A DNA stretch of 6,012 nt from Sulfurimonadaceae bacterium (lineage in GTDB: Bacteria; Campylobacterota; Campylobacteria; Campylobacterales; Sulfurimonadaceae): NCBI GenBank assembly GCA_030610325.1, contig JAUWRZ010000144.1, positions 1 through 6,012 of the forward strand, read 5' to 3'. A program made the position numbers and the translations under genes. Shown one piece after another: positions 1 through 4,360 of the stretch. The notes beneath the pieces were generated by a model. The model was not told where the DNA came from, searched no databases, and was given only the letters and a program-made list of their open reading frames with translations. How positions within the stretch are numbered: position 1 is the first letter of the stretch; each line of letters starts with the position of its first letter.

Positions 1-112
1 CTTCCGCTGCAATAAAATAGTAACCTACTACAAAGATCACTAAAAGTAGCCAGCCAAACGGTTCGACCGCCAGGTCTATGGCGTGTGTGCCTTCCTCAAC
101 TCGTGTCATCAT
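1..112 (-). CDS. N-terminus of a membrane transporter, probably NhaD-type Na+/H+ antiporter (partial)
   Basis: Reading leftward from 112, an open frame of 37 codons runs off the window edge. It begins MMTRVEEGTHAIDLAVEPFG and continues into a strongly hydrophobic stretch (about residues 19-36, with WLLLVIFVVGYYFIAAE) that looks like a first transmembrane helix. The pattern of a short polar start, then an aromatic/glycine-rich helix ending in acidic residues, resembles NhaD-family Na+/H+ antiporters of the ion transporter superfamily, inner-membrane proteins that exchange Na+ or Li+ for protons. That family assignment is inference from little sequence. A GAGGAG ribosome site (115-120) precedes two adjacent ATG codons (112 and 109); the second has the better spacing. 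The nadB stop is only 12 bp upstream, so the two genes are probably co-transcribed. No functional link to NAD synthesis is apparent. Confidence 0.55.
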   Translation of the reverse strand, partial: MMTRVEEGTHAIDLAVEPFGWLLLVIFVVGYYFIAAE

Positions 113-124
113 CTCTCCTCTTGA

Positions 125-1564
125 TTAAGATATATAGTGCGCCCCAATGGACGTTTTTCGCTGTATGGCAGAGTCGACGATCGACTTAGCCGTCAAAAGC
201 CGTAGTCTCAACAGACGGCCTATCTCTCCGTTCAACATCGCTTCTATCGCTTCTTTGGCTTCTGAAAGTCCCTGCTGTGTTCGAACAATTGACACATTTT
301 CCCACATTATACGGCGCAATTCATCTTTTTTGGCTTTATCACCATCTAGCTCCAACACCGCATCGAGAATAGGTAGCTCCGTTGGACACTTCGTACTCTC
401 GCAGGTGACGATCTTCTCAGCAGCACGTTTGGCAAAGACAAGCCCTTCAAGCAGCGAGTTGCTTGCCAATCGGTTCGCCCCATGCACACCCGTAGAGGCC
501 ACCTCACCGATGGCAAAAAGTCCTTTTACACTCTCTACCTCACCATACAGGTTCGTCTTGATACCACCGATCGCGTAATGGAAAGCCGGTGAGATCGGAA
601 CACGTTGTTTGGGAAGGTCAAAGCCAAGATCATACAATTTGCTATGGATATTAGGAAAACGATGCTGAAAATAAGCATAATCGAACTTCTCAAATGAGAG
701 ATAGACCTGAAGACCACTCTTCTTCATATGATCGAAGATAGCGCGACTGACGATATCACGTGGTGCCAGTTCGGCCCGTTCATCATAATCCGCCAGGAAG
801 CGGTGACCGGTCTCATCCTCGACCACAGCCCCCTCACCGCGTAAGGCTTCACTTAGAAGCTGTTTTTGCGCCGAGTTGTTACCGACATAGACTGTTGGGT
901 GAAACTGTAACATCTCCATGTTCTCAAGCTCTATCCCCTTCTCGAGACAGATACCCTGAAGGTCACCACTGATCTTGAAAGCGTTGGTGTGATACTCAAA
1001 CAGAGAGCCCAGACCGCCACTGGCTATGATGACCTGTGATGCACGGATAGAACGACGTTCTCCCTGATAGTCCACCACTACTCCACAGGCCTCACCATCA
1101 TCGATCAGCAGATCGATCACAGTAGCATCAGCCAACATGGGATGTGGGTTCTGCTGAAGCAGGAAATGGTGCAGATGTCGTCCTGTACCATCACCTCCGG
1201 CATGCAGTATACGATCTTGTGAGTGTGCCGCCTCTTTGGTGTAGAGCAGTCTTCCCTCATCGTCTTTATCAAACTCAAACCCGCGCGTTATAAGGTCAGA
1301 GACAACGTCCCTGCTACTGTTACTCAAGACCGCGACAGCCTCCTCATCACATAGTCCGGCACCCGCTTCGATCGTATCACGGATATGGACCGGTATGTCT
1401 GATTCGTCTCTGGCTGTTGTCACACCACCCTGTGCATAGAAGGTATTGCACTCCCAGGGACGGAGCTTGTTGATGACAAGGACTTTTTTACTCACTGGAA
1501 GGTTGATAGCAGCATACAGTCCTGCCACACCAGCTCCAATGATGACTATATCATACTTCATCAT
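125..1564 (-). CDS. nadB: L-aspartate oxidase NadB
   Basis: A cytoplasmic flavoprotein of 479 residues that oxidises L-aspartate to iminoaspartate, which NadA condenses with dihydroxyacetone phosphate to make quinolinate for NAD. It can pass electrons to oxygen or fumarate. Seen in the sequence: an N-terminal FAD-binding GAGVAG at residues 10-15; NTFYAQGG at 40-47; the HSQDRILHAGGDGTGR region at 114-129; QFHPT with His222; APRD with Arg269; FHYAIGG with His329; and the flavin-contacting HGANRLASNSLLEG at 361-374. The spacing of His222, Arg269 and His329 matches the substrate-site residues H244, R290 and H351 of the E. coli enzyme. It is about 60 residues shorter than E. coli NadB (540), with the family's C-terminal RG-HY segment reduced to IGAHYIS; I take this as a lineage trait, not damage. 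The start has two ATGs (1564 and 1561) behind an AGGA/AAGAGAG purine stretch. The protein is related to succinate dehydrogenase flavoproteins, but the motifs favour NadB. Confidence 0.96.
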   Translation of the reverse strand: MMKYDIVIIGAGVAGLYAAINLPVSKKVLVINKLRPWECNTFYAQGGVTTARDESDIPVHIRDTIEAGAGLCDEEAVAVLSNSSRDVVSDLITRGFEFDKDDEGRLLYTKEAAHSQDRILHAGGDGTGRHLHHFLLQQNPHPMLADATVIDLLIDDGEACGVVVDYQGERRSIRASQVIIASGGLGSLFEYHTNAFKISGDLQGICLEKGIELENMEMLQFHPTVYVGNNSAQKQLLSEALRGEGAVVEDETGHRFLADYDERAELAPRDIVSRAIFDHMKKSGLQVYLSFEKFDYAYFQHRFPNIHSKLYDLGFDLPKQRVPISPAFHYAIGGIKTNLYGEVESVKGLFAIGEVASTGVHGANRLASNSLLEGLVFAKRAAEKIVTCESTKCPTELPILDAVLELDGDKAKKDELRRIMWENVSIVRTQQGLSEAKEAIEAMLNGEIGRLLRLRLLTAKSIVDSAIQRKTSIGAHYIS

Positions 1565-1611
1565 CTCTCTTTTTCCTGTCCCGATGATGGCGATGAATAG
1601 AAGGGATCGTC

Positions 1612-1617
1612 CTTATA
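1612..1617 (-). promoter_or_regulatory. Candidate -10 element for nadB
   Basis: Read on the minus strand this is TATAAG, one mismatch from the sigma70 -10 consensus. It sits about 48 bp before the nadB start, which would give a 5' leader of about 40 nt. The -35 region at 17-bp spacing (around TGTTAA) is a poor match, which is common in Campylobacterota, where -35 boxes are weakly conserved. It is the best candidate in the 98-bp divergent region, but it is not proven. Confidence 0.3.
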
Positions 1618-1647
1618 ACCACAGCCAGCCAGGCTTAACAGGGCTGA

Positions 1648-1656
1648 TGTTATAAT
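1648..1656 (+). promoter_or_regulatory. Perfect extended -10 promoter (TGnTATAAT) for the DUF721-like gene and uvrC
   Basis: TG at 1648-1649, one spacer base, then consensus TATAAT at 1651-1656 form an ideal extended -10 element, which can work without a -35 box. A TTAACA sits at 1635-1640 but is too close to act as its -35. Transcription normally begins 6-8 nt after the hexamer, which falls at 1662-1664, exactly on the ATG at 1663. No Shine-Dalgarno sequence precedes that ATG. The promoter match is direct observation; the leaderless start is inference. Confidence 0.6.
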
Positions 1657-1662
1657 CAATAC

Positions 1663-2103
1663 ATGAAAAACAGTACTCAAATACTCTCTCATCTACAACA
1701 TCGACCTCAATTCTCAAGATTATCACATCACGCCTGTATCCGAAGTGTACAGAGGCTTTTCCCCCCTCACCTTCAGAGAATGATCCGTTTCGGATATATC
1801 CGAAACGGGATCCTTTTTTTCGTGTTCAGTCACCCAGGCGCAAAACAAGAGTTTGATATTATAATAGATTCGATAAAGACTCCTTTAAAAAGCTATCCAC
1901 CTCAGACCTGTGCATCATCGTCTTTCGATGACATACGTGCTTTTGTCAGCCATAAGCGACCGACGTCACCTTCATTTGAACGTCACACTGCTATAGATTA
2001 TCAAGAGCGTTCCAAAGGTACATTCAGCAATCATACCACTAATAAGAAGGTCCATGATCTCATCGAAGAGATCCGTCATAGTATCCATGATCGAACAGAT
2101 TAG
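1663..2103 (+). CDS. Small basic DUF721/DciA-like protein upstream of uvrC
   Basis: A 146-residue, basic, His-rich soluble protein with no signal peptide or membrane segment. The core at residues 10-75 (RPQFSRL..HACIRSVQRLFPP, then the GYIRNGILFFVFSHPG segment at 44-59, then KQEFDIIIDSIKTPLK) follows the DUF721 pattern: helical start, proline before a beta segment, a 'G-hydrophobic' strand, then a helix with E-x6-IK. DUF721 includes DciA, the DnaB helicase-loading protein of bacteria that lack DnaC. Similar small genes sit before uvrC in other Campylobacterota, as far as I recall. The function here is not established. Residues 75-146 are polar and low in recognisable structure, ending in a charged helix (KKVHDLIEEIRHSIHD). 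The start at 1663 keeps the N-terminal part of the core; the next ATG is codon 40 and would remove it. There is no ribosome site in front, and codons 40-53 overlap a terminator-like hairpin. Its end overlaps uvrC by 17 bp, suggesting translational coupling. Confidence 0.75.
   Translation: MKNSTQILSHLQHRPQFSRLSHHACIRSVQRLFPPHLQRMIRFGYIRNGILFFVFSHPGAKQEFDIIIDSIKTPLKSYPPQTCASSSFDDIRAFVSHKRPTSPSFERHTAIDYQERSKGTFSNHTTNKKVHDLIEEIRHSIHDRTD
1735..1747 (+). promoter_or_regulatory. Segment able to pair with the left arm of the intragenic hairpin (candidate antiterminator)
   Basis: TATCCGAA at 1737-1744 is exactly complementary to TTCGGATA at 1789-1796, the left arm of the downstream palindrome. Allowing G-U pairs, the helix extends to 13 bp (1735-1747 with 1786-1798). 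Forming it would prevent the terminator hairpin. The complementarity is seen directly; the regulatory role is inference. Confidence 0.35.
1782..1820 (+). terminator. Rho-independent-terminator-like hairpin inside the DUF721-like gene
   Basis: Bases 1785-1796 and 1797-1808 form a perfect 24-bp palindrome (arms CCGTTTCGGATA and its complement). Skipping one bulged G at 1809, three more pairs (1782-1784 with 1810-1812) extend the stem. With a 4-nt loop this gives a stem of about 13 bp, followed by a C and seven T at 1814-1820, the form of an intrinsic terminator for plus-strand transcripts. On the minus strand there is no T-run, so it is one-directional. It lies wholly within codons 40-53, about 240 bp before uvrC. 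It may act as an attenuator or 3'-end-forming site, or the palindrome may be a protein-binding site. The structure is certain; the activity is not shown. Confidence 0.6.
2044..2050 (+). promoter_or_regulatory. Possible ribosome site bearing on the uvrC start
   Basis: AAGAAGG ends 3 nt before the ATG at 2054 and is the best Shine-Dalgarno-like sequence near uvrC. The favoured ATG at 2087 has only GAAGAG at 2065-2070, 16 nt away, which is too far for normal use. Either the protein carries 11 extra residues (start 2054), or the 2087 start relies on ribosomes terminating at 2103 on the overlapping upstream gene. The sequence alone does not settle this. Confidence 0.3.
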
Positions 2104-3880
2104 AGCACTACCTCACTCTCCGGGAGTCTATCAATACTTCAATACTGAAGGTCGACTTCTTTACATCGGAAAGGCAAAAGACCTTGCCAACCGTGTCAAA
2201 AGCTATTTTCGTCTCACCCCCACACTAGCACCTGCTCCCAACCTCTCACTGCGTATTCAGAAGATGCTCTCCGAGACAGCATCCATGCACTATCTCATCG
2301 TACCGACGGAGCATGACGCCCTGATCCTTGAGAACTCACTGATCAAACAGCTTAATCCAAAATACAACATACTGCTTCGTGATGACAAGACCTATCCCTA
2401 TATCTATATAGACCTCAATGAGCCCTATCCACGCTTTGAGATCACACGCAAGGTCATCAAAGGAAAGGACATCCGTTACTTTGGACCCTACTCTATCGGG
2501 GCGAGAGACATCCTCAACGCCATCTATGAACTCTGCCGTCTTGTACAGAAGAAAGCCTGTCTCAAAGGGAAGAAGGCGTGCCTCTATTACCAGCTTGACA
2601 AATGTCTCGCCCCCTGCGAAAAAGAGGTCCGCCCAGAGACATATCAGGTGATCATCGATGAGGCGTTTGGCTACATCGAAGACAAGAGACTACTTGCCGG
2701 AAGACTCAAAGAGAAGATGGCCTTTTATGCAGAATCGTTACGATTTGAGGAGGCCGGGACACTGCGTGACCAGATAGAGCGGATCGAGAAGAGTGAACTG
2801 CTAAGCAATATCGATCTGGCAAATGGCAGTGATCATGATATCTTTGCTATCACGCAATACTCAAACAGAGCAGCCATCGTACGCCTTTTTATGCGCAATG
2901 GTAAGATCGTCTCCCAATCACATGACATCCTCACTGCCAATGACGGCTTCGATATCGACGAACTCTATGAACGGACACTGATGGAGTTCTATGGTCATCA
3001 GAGACCTCCTGTGATCGCACCTATCTTGATAGCTGATGACTTTACAGCACGCGAACTGGTCAGTGGACATCTTACTCAGCTTTTCGGTAAGAAGTCACAT
3101 ATCATCCATCCACAAAGGGGCATAAAGAAGAAATTGACAGATCTGGCACATACCAATGCACAAGAGCTGTTAAGAGAGAAAGGGGTGAAAGAGGACCCTC
3201 TACCCAGAGCACTACAAGAGCTTTGCGAACTCGAACGGACTCCTTATCGTATTGAGATCTTTGATAACTCCCATATGTCCGGACAGGCAACGGTCGGAGG
3301 CATGGTCACCTTTGTCGATGGAAAGTTCGATAAGAGCAGCTATCGCCACTATCATCTCGAGAGTCGTGATGAGTATGGCCAGATGCGTGAGACTCTGACT
3401 AGAAGGATAGAGAGTTTTGAGAAGAACCCTCCTCCGGACCTCTGGATCATCGATGGCGGGACGACTCTGCTAAAGCTTGCCCATGATCTTCTTCACTCGA
3501 TGGGGACCACACTTGATGTCATCGCTATCAGTAAGGAGAAAGTCGATAGCAAGTCCTATAGGGCAAAAAGCGGAGCCAGTGACCTGATCCACACCAGTGA
3601 TAAAAGTATAAGACTTGGTAGAGCTGATAAGCGCCTGCAGTGGACACAACGCCTCCGGGATGAAGCCCACCGTTTTGCCATCTCTTTCCATAAAAAGACA
3701 AAACTCAGGCTCGACCGCCAGAGTAAACTTCTAAATACCAAAGGCATCTCTGCCGCAAAAGTCAAAAAACTCCTAAACCATTTTGGCACATTTGACGATC
3801 TATATCGTAGCAGTGAAGAAGAGATAGCTTCTTTACTAAACAGACAAGATGCACAAAACATAAAAAAGATATTTAAATAA
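2087..3880 (+). CDS. uvrC: Excinuclease ABC subunit C (UvrC)
   Basis: UvrC makes both incisions around a DNA lesion marked by UvrA/UvrB in nucleotide excision repair. With the 2087 start it has 597 residues, normal for the family. Domains in order: GIY-YIG nuclease (residues 9-95: GVYQYF with Tyr15, LLYIGKAK with Tyr26, Arg36, Glu82), which makes the 3' incision; four cysteines C158, C165, C173, C177 placed like the UvrC iron-sulfur ligands; UVR domain binding UvrB (about 202-236); RNase H-like nuclease (about 385-540) with Asp393 in DNSH, Asp428, Asp456 in DGG and His528, which makes the 5' incision; and a C-terminal helix-hairpin-helix pair (about 545-597). All key residues are present. The frame also has an ATG at 2054 (608 residues) with a close AAGAAGG, but family N-termini begin only about 10 residues before the GVY motif, favouring 2087. 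It overlaps the upstream gene by 17 bp. Confidence 0.97.
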   Translation: MIEQIRALPHSPGVYQYFNTEGRLLYIGKAKDLANRVKSYFRLTPTLAPAPNLSLRIQKMLSETASMHYLIVPTEHDALILENSLIKQLNPKYNILLRDDKTYPYIYIDLNEPYPRFEITRKVIKGKDIRYFGPYSIGARDILNAIYELCRLVQKKACLKGKKACLYYQLDKCLAPCEKEVRPETYQVIIDEAFGYIEDKRLLAGRLKEKMAFYAESLRFEEAGTLRDQIERIEKSELLSNIDLANGSDHDIFAITQYSNRAAIVRLFMRNGKIVSQSHDILTANDGFDIDELYERTLMEFYGHQRPPVIAPILIADDFTARELVSGHLTQLFGKKSHIIHPQRGIKKKLTDLAHTNAQELLREKGVKEDPLPRALQELCELERTPYRIEIFDNSHMSGQATVGGMVTFVDGKFDKSSYRHYHLESRDEYGQMRETLTRRIESFEKNPPPDLWIIDGGTTLLKLAHDLLHSMGTTLDVIAISKEKVDSKSYRAKSGASDLIHTSDKSIRLGRADKRLQWTQRLRDEAHRFAISFHKKTKLRLDRQSKLLNTKGISAAKVKKLLNHFGTFDDLYRSSEEEIASLLNRQDAQNIKKIFK

Positions 3881-3899
3881 GTTATATTTAGTTTTTTTT
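3874..3899 (+). terminator. Weak AT-only hairpin plus T-tract after uvrC
   Basis: A 6-bp stem (TAAATA at 3874-3879 with TATTTA at 3885-3890, 5-nt loop) overlaps the uvrC stop codon; one G later eight T follow at 3892-3899. The shape fits an intrinsic terminator, but the stem has no G-C pair, so termination would be inefficient. The T-tract may instead be part of the promoter of the next gene. Confidence 0.3.
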
Positions 3900-3913
3900 A
3901 TGGTATATTTAGT
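3883..3913 (+). repeat. Two 10-bp direct repeats, 21-bp period, before the PAS gene
   Basis: TATATTTAGT occurs at 3883-3892 and again, identical, at 3904-3913. The 21-bp period is two helical turns, so both copies face the same side of the DNA, as in binding sites of dimeric response regulators. They lie 25 bp before the PAS start, where the promoter must be; TATATT (3904-3909) or TATTCT (3916-3921) could be the -10. In AT-rich DNA a 10-bp match can arise by chance. Confidence 0.35.
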
Positions 3914-3937
3914 CTTATTCTGTAGAAAGGTCTTTAG

Positions 3938-4360
3938 ATGGTGCAAAATACTACCAATGATGAAGAGTACCTTTTTGAGGGCCAGGTCATTATAAGTGAG
4001 ACTGATCTTAAAGGACTTATCACCTTTGCCAACAGAAAGTTTTGTGAGATCTCCGGTTACTCAACACAAGAATTAGTGGGACAGCCACATAACCTCATCC
4101 GCCATCCGGACATGCCACGGGCTGCTTTTAAAGAGATGTGGGACACGATCGAGCATGGTGAAGTGTGGCATGGTGTAGTCAAAAACCTCAGAAAAGATGG
4201 ACGTTTTTACTGGGTCTCGACTGAGATCGCACCCATCAAAGATGACAAGGGCAATATTACCGGTTATATAGCTGCACGAAAACCAGTCGGACGCAAAGAC
4301 ATCGATGAGACAGCAGCTATCTACAAAAAGATGCTGAAAAACGAGAGAGAAGGAGTTTGA
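3938..4360 (+). CDS. Stand-alone PAS protein, Aer/CetB-like probable FAD redox sensor
   Basis: A 140-residue soluble protein made almost wholly of one PAS domain (about 12-118), with a short helical tail and no HAMP, kinase, methyl-accepting or membrane part. It strongly resembles the PAS domain of the E. coli aerotaxis receptor Aer: FANRKF (30-35), SGYSTQELVGQPHN (39-52), IRHPDMP (54-60), W68, W77, VKNLRKDG (81-88), YWV (91-93) and TGYIAARKP (108-116). Residues needed for FAD binding in Aer (N34, R57, H58, D60) have exact counterparts at N32, R55, H56 and D58, a constant offset of two. Campylobacter CetB is a similar bare PAS protein that works with the separate signalling protein CetA. The start at 3938 has AGAAAGG 7 nt upstream. 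The stop abuts the start of the HPt gene in the same frame, so the likely partner is that protein. FAD binding and energy or redox sensing are inferred from residue conservation. Confidence 0.9.
   Translation: MVQNTTNDEEYLFEGQVIISETDLKGLITFANRKFCEISGYSTQELVGQPHNLIRHPDMPRAAFKEMWDTIEHGEVWHGVVKNLRKDGRFYWVSTEIAPIKDDKGNITGYIAARKPVGRKDIDETAAIYKKMLKNEREGV
4350..4355 (+). promoter_or_regulatory. Ribosome binding site deciding the GTG start of the HPt gene
   Basis: AAGGAG lies within the last codons of the PAS gene, 5 nt before GTG at 4361. This near-ideal site and spacing, together with a PAS stop ending at 4360, fix GTG as the start and suggest coupled translation by terminating ribosomes. Confidence 0.8.

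Noticed and set aside
147..972. Plus-strand open frames of 143 and 70 codons opposite nadB
   Set aside because: They are antisense to a fully conserved enzyme gene, with low-complexity Ser/Arg/Pro-rich translations typical of shadow frames.
1621..1646. Imperfect inverted repeat (CAGCC and GGCTG) in the divergent intergenic region, as an operator
   Set aside because: Only five contiguous pairs around a long asymmetric centre; too weak to claim as a regulator site.
3102..3861. Minus-strand open frames of 62-101 codons across uvrC
   Set aside because: They lie opposite a complete, motif-rich uvrC, have no ribosome sites or recognisable domains, and reflect its codon pattern.
3881..3937. sigma54 or sigma28 promoter for the PAS gene
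   Set aside because: No GG-N10-GC or GCCGATAA-type element is present; the gap is simply AT-rich.
4358..4360. TGA as a selenocysteine codon joining PAS and HPt
   Set aside because: No SECIS-like hairpin is evident right after it, the next codon is a start with an ideal ribosome site, and no Cys-bearing motif is expected there.
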